DNA from: Halichondria panicea
Taxonomy: Eukaryota; Porifera; Demospongiae; Suberitida; Halichondriidae
DNA length: 64,000 nt
Direction: 5' to 3'
Assembly: GCF_963675165.1 (NCBI RefSeq)
Contig: NC_087391.1
Coordinates: 2,499,001-2,563,000 of the forward strand
Position numbers and translations under genes: made by a program. Positions 23,095 to 33,505 of the stretch are shown piece after piece (position 1 is the stretch's first letter; every line of letters begins with the position of its first letter). The notes under the pieces were generated by a model, which searched no databases, was not told where the DNA came from, and saw only the letters and a program-made list of their open reading frames with translations.

Positions 23095-23780
23095 ATACTC
23101 CTAGTTCCCCAGTTCTCTGGTTCTCTGGCACTCTCTTAGCTTCTCTGGTTCTCTGGTACTCTAGTGTCACAAAAACTCTAGTTCCCCAGTTCTCTGGTTC
23201 TCTCCAGTGTCACAAGTTCCCCAGTTCTCTGGTTCCTCTGGTACTCTTAGCGTCTCAAGATGGTAAGCTCTCCTAGTTCCCCAGTTCTCTGGTTCTCTGG
23301 TACTCTAGTGTCACAAAGACGGTAAGCTCTACTAGATCTAGTTCCCCAGTTCTCGGGTTCTCTGGTACTCTAGTGTCACAAAGATGGTAAGCTCTCCTAG
23401 TTCCCCAGTTCTCTGGTACTCTTAGCGTCTCAAGATGGTAAGCTCTCCTAGTTCCCCAGTTCTCTGGTTCTCTGGTACTCTAGTGTCACAAGCTCTACTA
23501 GATCTACTTCCCCAGTTCTCTGGTTCTCTGGTACTCTAGTGTCACAAAGATGGTAAGCTCTCCTAGTTCCCCAGTTCTCTGGTTCTTCTCAAGATGGTAA
23601 GCTCTCTGGTTCTCTAGTGTCTCTTAAAAGATGGTAAGCTCTCCTAGTTCCACAGTTCTCTGGTACTCTAGTGTCTCTCCTAGTTCCCTATTTCTCTGGC
23701 TCTCCAGTGTCTCTCAAAAAGCTCTTCTAGATCCCCAGTTCTCTGGTTCTCTAGTGTCTCTCATAGTTACACAGTGTCTC
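23095..23780. repeat. Minisatellite, ~58-bp unit with splice-like motifs
   Basis: The unit is built on TAGTTCCCCAGTTCTCTGG, GGTACTCTAGTGTCACAA and AGATGGTAAGCTCTC, repeated about a dozen times with truncated variants. Internally the CTCTGG pieces repeat again. Most units contain a donor-like ATG/GTAAGC and an acceptor-like pyrimidine tract ending CTCTAG. Confidence 0.85.
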
Positions 23781-24033
23781 CTCAACAATAATTATGGTAA
23801 GCTTTTCTATATATAGTAGATTACGTTCCCGAGTCTGATAGAGATAGCTTTAGATAGTTACTCTTCATATAATAATTATTGTGTTAATACTCCAAGTGCA
23901 CAACATCAAAATGGTATTAGCTAACTATAGTACAAAAAGAACAAACAAATGAATCTAAATCAGACCTCTCAGTAACATTCGCACAAGTCATGTGTAACCG
24001 CATTCGGAACATTCAATCCAGTCGACTGCAGTG

Positions 24034-25909
24034 TTAGTACTGTCTTCTGTTTCTCGAAAACACATGCCGCAGACGTTCACTGATAATTGTGAGATTTGCA
24101 CTCGTCCATTTTAATTGCTGTAGGTTTTGAGGTCGTTTTGAGGTCGTTTGATATGCGTTTCCTCTTTGTAGAATGGAACCTGGGTTGACATGGACTGTTT
24201 GTATTTGGTGCAATTCTTTTGCTGGTATTAGCTGTTGAACATTCATGCTGTTCATTACACCAACAGCGCTAGTGAGGTGTGATATTCCAGCTTGAAATGT
24301 TTCTTCATCACAGCCATCATCATCTAAAAACTGTTGAAGTTTATTTACAAGTCCTCTGTACTTAGTTTTGATGATCGTGTACACAGCATCTGCTCGTTGC
24401 AAAAAGCTTGTGAGTTCACCCACTTCAGTAATGAGATAGGTGGTAGTTGCTGTTGCACTTTTCATTTGGCAATGCACCGCATAGTCCACACAGGAACAAG
24501 TGTACGTGTGTACGCAGATTCCACACGAGGAACAGCGAAGCCTACAATTACATTCTTTGTCACTTAGCCGTAATGTGCACTTCGAGATTCCGAAGACACT
24601 TTCCACATTGCCTTCACTCTGCATTTTCACGGCAGACCGATGCGTCCGATTTAAATTTTGTATCCGATGCTCCCTTTTCGATCTTTGTCATCCTTTCAAA
24701 CACTTTGTCACGGGCAATTCGTAGCAATACAGAGAGCAGTTGATCCAGTCTACGATTATGTTTACCTTGAAGGTATACTACCTTAAGTAAGCGATGAAAA
24801 ACTTCAATTGACATGTTGGTGTTCGCCAGCAGTATGCTCACTGTTCAGATCGCGCTGAATAATACGTTTGAAAGTATTTGCCAAAAATCTCTGTATCTGA
24901 GTCAGAAAGCATCCAAGTAATAGCCTGTTGCATCGAAATTCTCTAACATTTAGTGATTGAAGTATAGTCCGCAGACAACAATACACATTTGCTTTCTTTT
25001 CACTGTTTGTTATGGCTGGAAGTTTTGCTCTCCATGCCTTATATCGACATGCCAGGCACATAGCAACTTCCTTGGCTGTGCTCCAAAAACTTGTTTCCAT
25101 GACGAAAAATACTGTTCAGCATCGTCCGTCATGAAATATTTTGTTTGAATTGGTCCAGTTCTTGCGAGCAATGATCTTAGAAATGCTTTCAGTACAGTAC
25201 CATCTTCTTTATTGCTCAACAGCCAACCCACAGGAATTCCTTCACCAAAATCGTCCAACACAAGTACCGTGACTAGTTTAAAGTCATAATGATTTGTTCC
25301 ATGCGTTGCATCCAGCTTATCTCCAAAAGCTTTCATTGTTTGAATCCCCAAGAGGAAGTCATTCTTCGCTAAAGATGTGTTGGTAGCACATTCTTGGCCC
25401 TGGGGTTTGAAAATAGTGACAGGGTCATATTCATGTTCTTGCAATTTCACAACTCTGTTGGTCATCTTTGTGTTTTTGAACACCCTCAATATTAAATTGT
25501 CGCTTAATATTAAATTGTCGCTTAATATTGACAACGTCTTGCCTGTTGATGATATGGAGCCGCGTAACAGACCCTTTCACATGTCTCGAATATTGTCGAA
25601 AATCTTCTCGATAGCCACTCCCTCTTGTAGTTGCCGGGCTATAAGCATTCGTGAGTCATCAGGAATTGGAAGATGACCCAAAGTGATGGTATGGTTATGA
25701 GTAGTGCAAAATTTCACTGTTACGTCGCCAGACAATACATCTTGCACAACTTTCATGTTTGCTGTGCAACAAAAACCGATTTTGCTTGTACCTTGCTCTT
25801 CTTTTACCTTCGTCCCACCACGATTACAATAATAGTACCATCTACGACTGGATTGTGATGATTGCATCGAGCACTGTTGAGTCAAGCTCAGTACTCTTTT
25901 TCCAATCAA
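24034..25909 (-). pseudogene. MULE-type transposase with SWIM-like zinc motif
   Basis: Read from 25909 downward. N-terminal block: RRWYYYCNRGG, CTANMKVVQD, HNHTITLGHLPIPDD. MULE DDE core (25534-25010): DATHGTNHYDFKLVTVLVLD (first Asp), GEGIPVGWLLSNKED, then KYFMTDDAEQYFSSWKQVFG (second Asp) and LLCAWHVD. Next EVFHRLLKVVYLQGKHNRR and a CxCx(n)CxH-like region (CSCVDYAVHC) resembling SWIM. MULE transposases cut and paste Mutator-like elements with 8-10 bp duplications. Five frame changes, a stop-broken start and no detectable terminal repeats mean this copy is dead. The mobile origin of the 9-bp-duplicating MITE at 30755 would fit a relative of this enzyme. Confidence 0.75.
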
Positions 25910-26255
25910 GAAACTGGTTTAGCGACGAAAATGTCTGAGTGGAAATGTTGCATTCGATGTTGTGACTCTCAGCTCTATGCTTAATCAACAGATCAAGATT
26001 ACGAAATCTATAGAAAAAATTGAAGAGTAAAAATAATTATGACTGTCATTGTGGTTGATTGTACATCCTGATTAGACTAAAAGTAAATAATAATTATTAT
26101 ATAGTCTAAGATATAACCACCAAATACAATAGGGAAGTAGATCTAATATCAACCTCGACTATTATGGTTTAATAATTAATACTGCTTTGTTATGTAGATC
26201 TATAATTATTATAATTATTATTGTGACTAGATGTATAAGTTAACTATAAGTATAT
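25910..26255. other. AT-rich spacer
   Basis: ATAATTATTAT low-complexity runs lie between the MULE relic and element 2. The first ~70 bp may be the upstream end of the MULE frame (FSSLNQFLDWKK on the minus strand). Confidence 0.4.
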
Positions 26256-26389
26256 TAGAGAACATTGACTTTATAGATAGGTAGTATTTACCTTATTTAA
26301 TCAGTGGTACTAATCATTGATTTACGTGAATATCTAATTCTGACTGAGTTTACAATACGTGAGCAAATAGGATTACTCCTTATTATTTA
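26256..26389 (+). repeat. Element 2 left LTR (134 bp)
   Basis: TAGAGAACATTGAC to CTTATTATTTA, identical to 31424-31557. It does not carry the usual TG...CA ends. Boundaries are set by the repeat and the flanking TATAT. Confidence 0.85.
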
Positions 26390-26503
26390 TGATTAGTACA
26401 ACTCACTAAATCAAGAGGAACGATCTTCCTACTATCCCTGAAGCAAGAAGCTGTTACAAAAGGCCAAGAAGAACTATACCCAAACAGAGAGCACCACCAC
26501 GTG

Positions 26504-27834
26504 GTCCCCTGGTTAAATGCCCAATAGAAGGCTGTGAGTATGAGACCCCTGATGTGGAACCAATAATTGCAGCTGCACTCATCACAACCCACTCAACCAG
26601 CCACCGGGCACCTGATAGACCAACACAGGCAGCAAGAGTCGAACAGGTGAAAAGGCCATGTATTTCATCAGCTGGCACGACCGAGGACTGGCACTACTTC
26701 AAGTCGAGATGGAATGACTATGCACGAGCGACTAGGTTGGAAGGCACTGACAAGGTCATCCAACTACTGGAGTGTTGTGATGACCAGCTTCGCAAGGACC
26801 TCACCAGAAATGCAGGAGGCTCCCTCACCAGAATGACAGAAGATGAAGTATTTGCAGCCATGAAGAAGCTAGCAGTAAGAGAGGAGAACACTATGATAGC
26901 GAGGGTAACCCTCCATAACATGAGGCAAGATCGAGACGAACCCATACGGGCCTACGGGGCCAGATTGAGAGGACAAGCCAGTATTTGTAAGTTCACACAC
27001 AAATGTACTGGATGTGACGCTGACGTAGAAGCTGTACTCAGAGACGTGCTCTGCAGAGGCCTAGAAGACACGGATATCCAAATGGACTTGTTGGGAGACA
27101 GCAACCAAGAGATGACGTCAGAGCAGATCCTCAAATTCATCGAGGCAAAGGAAGCAGGCAAACGATCGGCATCCCGCCTGCTACTACCACAAGCCACTGA
27201 TGCAGTGGCGGGCAGTTCATACAGAAAGCAGAAAAGACCGCCAATCAAGGAACCACTGCCAAAACACCAGGATACCTGCACATACTGTGGGACCAAGGGG
27301 CACGGGAGAAACCCCCCAACAAGGATCAGGCAAACCGAATGCCCAGCCTATGGCACCAAGTGCAACCACTGTGACAAAGATCACCACTTCGAAAAGGTGT
27401 GTAGAGTCAAGAACGGCACAAAGACGACCGAACACGGAGATGCAATTTTCGATACACTATGTGGGCTGTCCTCAACGGACAACTCTAACTCTACGCCCCT
27501 GGACCACCACATCTTCAATCAGTTCACCAAGGGGTGGTTACGGAGACAATCCAAGCCACAACCATTTGTTAGGCTACAGATGAGCGTTGAAAGAGAGGAC
27601 TACAACCACTTTGGGTTCACCCTCAAAAATCCAAGACAGCAATCGTTTGTCAGCGCCCTGGCCGACACGGGCTGCCAAAGCTGCTTGGCAGGACTCAAAA
27701 TTGTGAAGAAACTGGGACTATCCACAAAGGATCTCATTCCCGTCGCTCTCAAGATGCATGCAGCAGACAACCATGATATACGCATCCTCGGTGCCACCAT
27801 ACTCAGACTATCAGGGACTATCAGGGACCAATGA
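26504..27834 (+). CDS. Element 2 gag-protease frame
   Basis: One open frame of over 430 codons. No Met precedes the conserved CPIEGCEYETPDVEP block, so the original start is lost or upstream. The first in-frame Met is at 26554. Visible parts: an N-terminal Cys/His motif; the capsid-like region (TEDWHYFKSRWNDYARA, DKVIQLLECCDDQLRKDL, EENTMIARVTLHNMRQD); a zinc region starting CTYCGTKGHG and continuing CNHCDKDHHFEKVC; then protease ALADTGCQSCLAGL with the catalytic D-T-G (about 27663-27671). The frame ends near 27834 because of a tandem CTATCAGGGA duplication. Gag packages the RNA and the protease matures the polyprotein. Confidence 0.8.
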
Positions 27835-28990
27835 CAAAGGATCGACCAGGCAGATGGTGTATGTGACCAGCAACACAGACAAGCTATTCCTCAGCAGGGA
27901 AGCTTGCACAGACCTAGGGATAATCTCCAACAAATTCCCAGCCATTGACAGCGTCGGACACCCCAATGTGTGCCACTATCACGCCTCAACCACAAGACTG
28001 CCAAGACTGCCAATGCCCCAAACGGACCCAACCACCCCCTATCCCCACTGCCTTGCCACACCCTGCAACAGCAACCAATCGGGATAAACTCGAAAAATAC
28101 CTCCTCGATCGCTACAAGTCCAGCACCTTTAATGTCTGCGAACATCAAACACTTCCCCTCATGGAAGGCCTGCCAATGAGGCTAATGATAGACCCACATG
28201 CCACCCCAACTGCCCATCATTCACCAATACCAGTACCCCTCCACTGGCAGGATGAAGTTAAAGCTGGCCTAGACAGAGACGTGAGATTGGGAGTCGTACC
28301 AATTGGAGACCCGATAACATGGTGCCATCGTATGGTCATCTGTGCCAAGAAAACTGGAAAACCTCGAAGGACCATTGACTTCCAAGCCCTCAACCTCCAC
28401 GCCACCAGGGAAACACATCATACCCAGTCGCCATTCCATCAAGCACGGTCAGTTCCCCAAGGGAAGAAAAAAACCGTCTTTGACGCATGGAATGGCTACC
28501 ACAGTGTACCTTTTCACCCTGAAGACAAACACTACACCACGTTTATCACCCCATGGGGTCGTTACAGGTACTGTACAGCACCACAAGGATACATCGCTTC
28601 CGGCGACGGTTACACCAGGAGATACGATGAAATCACCTCACTTGTCCCCAATAAAACGAAGTGTGTGGACGATACCCGGCAGACAATATCGAAGAAAGCT
28701 TTTTCCAAGCATGCAATTGGCTGGACGTCTGTGGCAAACATGGTATCCCAGACAAATTCCGATTCGCCCAAGACGAAGTAGAATTCGCAGGATTTGAGAT
28801 AACGAATGACACGGTGAAGCCATGCAAAAAGTACGTCAGAGCCATCTCAGAGTTTCCCATCCCACAAAACCTAACGGACGTAAGATCTTGGTTCGGGTTA
28901 GTGATCGTACGCATTCAGCATGACTGTCTCCCCTTCAGAGACCTACTCAAAGCCAACAACAAATTCCAGTGGGACGATACACTCCAACAG
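27835..28990 (+). pseudogene. Element 2 reverse transcriptase, frameshifted
   Basis: Blocks across three frames: the N-terminal linker (LEKYLLDRYKSSTFNVC, HQTLPLMEG, 28085-28170); RT fingers and palm (TWCHRMVICAKKTGKPRRTIDFQALN, split here as TWCHRMVICAKKTG and PRRTIDFQALN); FDAWNGYHSVPFHPEDKHYTTF; WGRYRYCTAPQGY; and CVDDT in place of the usual YxDD (about 28661). The thumb and connection continue in the next frame (EVEFAGFEITNDTVKPCKKYV, LTDVRSWFGLV). Small deletions after CVDDT and around 28905 (after SWFGLV) break the reading frame. Confidence 0.75.
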
Positions 28991-29979
28991 GCGTGACAAT
29001 CATCGTAGAGATCCACAACGGGGTGACCATATTTGACAAAACTAAACCAACATGTCTTGCTACCGATTGGTCAAAAAATGGCATTGGCTACTGGTTGTTC
29101 CAAAAACACTGTTCCTGCCCCTCAAACGACCTCTTCTGCTGCACAACCGGTTGGAAGATAACCCTAGTGGGCAGCAGATTCACGCACGCAGCCGAATCCA
29201 GATATGACCCAATTGAAGGTGAAGCACTGGCAGTCGCAGATGCCCTTGACAAATCACGACACTTCGTCCTGGGCTGCAACAACCTAACCATTGCCGTAGA
29301 CCACAGACCACTATTGAAGATATTCGGAGACAGGTCCCTAGACCAAATCAGTAACACCAGATTGAGAAATCTCAAAGAAAAGACCCTGCGATATCGGTTC
29401 AAAATGGCTCACATCCCTGGCGTCAAAAACAGGGCCCCAGATACACTCTCAAGACACCCCACAGGAGACCAAAATCCACCCAAAATGGTCCTTCACGATG
29501 ACATTCACGGCATACAAGATGGCACCACTGCCCCTACCCTGCACATCCCAACACAACTAATGGCTGGCATATGCACAGAGGACCAGCTGCACTCCAAAGA
29601 GGTGGAAAACGAACTTCAAGAATCCTTCATATCCTCCCTACACTTGACACACACAGTCAACTGGGAAAAAGTCCAAATCGCTACATCCTCCGACGAACAC
29701 ATGCTGCTCCTCCTCTCTATCATAGAAGATGGCATCCCTGAACAAAGACACCAACTACCAGCTGAAATCAGAGAATACCACCAATTCAGAAAACACCTCT
29801 ACAGTACAGACGGTGTCGTCATCTACAAGGATAGAATTGTCATCCCACCTTCACTCAGACCAGTGTGTCTGTCTGCCTTACATGCAGCCCATCAGGGGAC
29901 ATCAGCCATGACATCGAAGGCAGAAGCCTCAATCTTCTGGCCTGGAATCACAAGCGACATTCAAGCCACCAGGCAATAG
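28969..29979 (+). CDS. Element 2 RNase H and integrase N-terminus
   Basis: An open 336-codon frame. RNase H shows CLATDWSKNGIGYWLFQK (catalytic Asp), YDPIEGEALAVADALDK (Glu) and NNLTIAVDHRPLLKIFGD (Asp), followed by the tether HIPGVKNRAPDTLSRHPTGD. The integrase zinc-finger region begins at LHAAHQGTSAMTSKAEASIFWPG, but the frame ends at ATRQ with the CxxC half lost (compare element 1, CSHC). As part of pol this would digest template RNA and integrate cDNA; here it is cut from RT by frameshifts. Confidence 0.8.
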   Translation: MGRYTPTGVTIIVEIHNGVTIFDKTKPTCLATDWSKNGIGYWLFQKHCSCPSNDLFCCTTGWKITLVGSRFTHAAESRYDPIEGEALAVADALDKSRHFVLGCNNLTIAVDHRPLLKIFGDRSLDQISNTRLRNLKEKTLRYRFKMAHIPGVKNRAPDTLSRHPTGDQNPPKMVLHDDIHGIQDGTTAPTLHIPTQLMAGICTEDQLHSKEVENELQESFISSLHLTHTVNWEKVQIATSSDEHMLLLLSIIEDGIPEQRHQLPAEIREYHQFRKHLYSTDGVVIYKDRIVIPPSLRPVCLSALHAAHQGTSAMTSKAEASIFWPGITSDIQATRQ

Positions 29980-29980
29980 G

Positions 29981-30757
29981 ATGGCCCCATCACAAGCGGC
30001 ATTACGACCAACGTCACCAATGCTTTCAGTCTACCCCTTCCAATGCATATGTGCAGACTACTTCCATTACCAAGGCTGCAATTACATTGTAATTATCGAT
30101 CAATACTCCAACTGGCCCATTGTGGAAAGGGCCAAGGATGGAGCCACAGGACTCATCAACGTCCTACGACACACGTTCGCCACATATGGCATACCAGACG
30201 AACTCTCTTCTGATGGCGGACCGGAATTCATTGCCCACACCACCAGGCAATTCCTGCACACCTGGGGAGTCCACCACCGCCTGAGCTCCGTCGCATACCC
30301 ACACAGTAACTGTAGAGCTGAAGTAGGAGTCAAAACCATCAAGAGGCTAATCACTGGTAATGTTGGAAAAGATGGTGCGATCACTATTGATGCATTCCAG
30401 CAGGCCATACTTCAATACAGGAACACACCCGACCCCGCCACAAAGCTCTCCCCAGCCATGTGCATCTTTGGAAGGCCAACGAAGGATCTCATCCCAATCT
30501 TACCCGGAAAATATCGCCCACAATCCACTTGGAGGGATACTCTCAATCTTAGGGAAGAGGCCCTTAGAAAGCGGCATCTGATACAACAGGAAAAATGGAG
30601 CGAGCATACCAAACCCCTGACCCCATTACGTGTAGGAGACACCGTCAGGATCCAAAACCAAACAGGCCACCATCCAACCAAATGGGATCGTACTGGCATT
30701 GTCATAGAAGTGCGCCAATTCCACCAATACCTAATTCGCATTGATGGATCAGGCTAG
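29981..30757 (+). pseudogene. Element 2 integrase core, truncated by MITE
   Basis: The catalytic core has CADYFHYQGCNYIVIIDQYS (first Asp), then GIPDELSSDGGPEFIAH (second Asp) and AYPHSNCRAEVGVKT (Glu), with the D-D-35-E arrangement. The basic C-terminal block (VGDTVRIQNQTGHHPTKWDR) follows and the frame ends at GSG, where the MITE adds a stop. The same frame resumes after the MITE at 31081 and runs to 31452 (LRNRKFVRK, then a Pro-rich tail ending RRSTRVMKPRTW). Before the MITE arrived, this tail was continuous. Confidence 0.8.
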
Positions 30758-31071
30758 TTGGGCGGAGCCCGACCGTCCCTGACGGGAGGTCGGGTTGCAA
30801 GCCTATCTGGAATTTGTTCTGCGCATTATGTAGTACTGCTATGAATATTATTATTCTCAAGTGGGTGTTAACCGACTTGATGACGTGTAAACCACAGGAT
30901 GGCACAGCAATACTGCATGCGGTTTTGCAACTAGATACAAGCGGAAGTGTAACCAAGCCACGTGAAAAATGCTGCAATCTGATAGGGCGCCACTATAGTG
31001 GCGCTAGAACAAATCCCAGATAGGCTTGCAACCCGACCTCCCGTCAGGGACGGTCGGGCTCCGCCCAACTA
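30755..31071. mobile_element. MITE with ~58-bp TIRs and 9-bp duplication (MULE-like)
   Basis: It begins TAGTTGGGCGGAGCCCGACC and ends with the reverse complement. The outer ~58 bp match perfectly, with homology extending further. GGATCAGGC flanks both sides (30746-30754 and 31072-31080), a 9-bp target duplication typical of Mutator-like elements. Each terminal repeat contains its own hairpin (CCCGACC pairing with GGTCGGG, 30768-30794). No protein is encoded, and a 69-codon frame inside is not conserved-looking. Confidence 0.92.
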
Positions 31072-31423
31072 GGATCAGGCCTCAGGAACAGAAAGTTCGT
31101 GCGGAAAATAACACCGGTTCATCAGCCAGCAATTCAACGCTCCATCCTAGATGACCTCGCCCATGTACCTTTCAGCACTACCACACCACCCACTCAACCC
31201 CCTTCTCCATCATCAGACAAGACTCCGCCTGGGACAGCAGAGGACCGTGTCACACCAGCGGATCCCAACCCACCTGCAGATCCCACTCCACCACCTGCAG
31301 CTGAACCCCCTCCACCACTCAGCCCCATTCCACTCCCCGCCCCTTTAAGACGATCCACGAGAGTGATGAAACCTCGTACATGGAAAGCCTTTAAGTCCCC
31401 CTGGTTAAAGTCTTGGGAGGAGA

Positions 31424-31557
31424 TAGAGAACATTGACTTTATAGATAGGTAGTATTTACCTTATTTAATCAGTGGTACTAATCATTGATTTACGTGAATA
31501 TCTAATTCTGACTGAGTTTACAATACGTGAGCAAATAGGATTACTCCTTATTATTTA
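31424..31557 (+). repeat. Element 2 right LTR (134 bp)
   Basis: No difference from the left LTR is found over 134 bp. The gag-pol tail frame reads into it (IENIDFIDR stop). Confidence 0.9.
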
Positions 31558-31591
31558 TATATGACGTATAAATCTATAATAATTGTTATGG

Positions 31592-31609
31592 TTAGGGTTA
31601 GGGTTAGGG
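31592..31609 (+). repeat. Interstitial (TTAGGG)3
   Basis: Three perfect metazoan telomere units within GGTTAGGG...GTTTA, about 30 bp beyond the end of element 2. Confidence 0.85.
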
Positions 31610-33505
31610 TTTACAGTGTAAAAGTTTATTGCAGCACTAGTCTGCACCGTACCCGCACCCAGACCCATGAATGTGTTACATTGTACCATACCAAGAGTAG
31701 CTTGATTGTGCTTACTCTGTCATACATAATTATACAGATTCTGTGGTTAGGAGAAAATAATGTTGATAGCGTACAGAAATGTCATGCTACATAACTTAAC
31801 ATGATAACCGTTTCTTTCCCATGACTCTACAGTTGCTATAGATCGGTATCATGCATGCACATACAATCTTGTGATTAACCGTAACCAATTAATATACAGA
31901 CGTGCTCAGCGAGTATGGCAGTCTAAATGGCAGTCAATCTGGAAGTCGCTACAGGACTGTGATTGTGAGAAGTACAATCATAATAATCAAGGATGTCCAG
32001 TGAGAAATACTCTCTCTTAGATGGTGTCATGTAAAATACAGAGGAGAGCAACTTTGCAGTGTAAAGATTAAACTGCAAGATTGTGGTGGTCACTGATGTC
32101 CTTGGAGGGGATGAACAGTAAGTATTGTATTACACGATTTTATTGATAAATGGTTTGTGGTACTACAATTGTGGCTGTTGGCACACTGAGATGGTATATG
32201 ACATCATGTATTGCTATTATTATGGTTTTTAACACTGGTTTTGTGGTTCATGCGCAATGCTTTTTCACGATGAAAGATGTAAAGAGTACTACAGCATTCG
32301 TCCAGGCTCTCAATGAATCCATGGAGTCTGGTTCTCTCATGTGCCAACTGTATAGTGCTGAGCTTAGCAAGCTGTTGATGAACATGACAAACAGCTTTTG
32401 CAGAGAACAGCTACGCCAAGAGATTCCAAAAGTACAGTACATCAAGAAAGCAGCTTTTTGTCTGAGAAAACAGCCTGATTCTGATATATGGGTCTTGAAC
32501 GACAAGATTCAGCTGACCGGATCTGGGATTAAGGTGGCTCAAGAAGAATCTCAATTCATTTGGCTGGAATCGGAAACAGGAAACTGCCTCCAGCAAGTGA
32601 TGCCGCCCTTGTTCCAGAGAAGATGACCGCCCAAAACGCACTAGACAACACTCTTGTGTGCCTCAAGCAGGCTGTTAACAACAACTATGTGCCTGCATTC
32701 ATGTTGATTGCTAGTGCAGGATTGGCCATGCACTATGAGACATCACTGTATGGAATGTGTCCCGCTGTGGGACCAAAGAATACTGGCAAAAGTACAGCTG
32801 CTAAATCTGCTCTCGCCCTGTTAGGCACTCCACAGTTTTTTGTGAGGGATTTTACGGCCACACAGACGTCAGCACTCAACAGCAGAAAAACATTTCCCTC
32901 AATTACATTGGAAAGGTGAAATCCATGATTGACAACTCATTCAATGCTGGTGCAAGATGCACTCACTACCGTTGCAAGGTCTGTGGGAATAGTCACCATC
33001 AACACGGATAGACTGCGAGCTCACTGCAGTAATTTCAAGTGAGTTTATACTTGTATTGTAATAGAGTATGAAACTTACTGTACAGGGGCAGATCCAGGAA
33101 AAATGAAACGGGGGGGCTAGTAGAAAGGGGCGAAGCCCCGTACGAAATTTTTTGCTTTTTACAATTTGCTCACAATTTGACCTTTGAACTTTCATATGAA
33201 TACTGAATACGAAAAAGTTAATACAAAAAACTCAACAAAGGATTGTATACTGTAGATGATACATGTACATTCATGTACTCTTGGTACATTAAAATTAATG
33301 ACAATGACTACCGAGAGTGAGAGGAGGTAAGGCTGCTTCCTTGCAACTAGCTGAAACAGTCTGAGATCTGCTCCATCCATGTTGCAGCTCAGCAGCATGC
33401 ACAATAGCCTCCTTCACAAGGCCTAGGAAGAGAGGCCTGGGATAGACAAGGAGCTGACTCAGCAACAGCAATAGTTGACCTATGCACTTTAAATTAGTAT
33501 GTAAG

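Larger units (their letters stand above)
26256..31557 (+). mobile_element. Ty3 element 2, identical short LTRs, broken pol
   Basis: The 134-bp terminal repeats are identical by eye. TATAT lies on both flanks (26251-26255 and 31558-31562), a 5-bp target duplication, though of low-complexity sequence. GGGAGGAGA precedes the right LTR as polypurine tract. Order gag, protease, RT, RNase H, integrase places it in Ty3/gypsy. Gag is open, RT and the connection are broken, RNase H/integrase is open in two long frames, and a 317-bp MITE splits the integrase tail. Element 1 is an older relative. Confidence 0.9.

Noticed and set aside
23095-23780. Possible CRISPR-like array
   Set aside because: Units are contiguous and variable with no unique spacers, and the genome is eukaryotic.
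24034-26250. Terminal inverted repeats for the MULE transposase relic
   Set aside because: Comparison of the flanks by eye found no matching ends or 9-bp duplication.
30814-31023. 69-codon frame inside the MITE
   Set aside because: It lies in a non-autonomous element and overlaps TIR sequence; no domain or conservation is visible.
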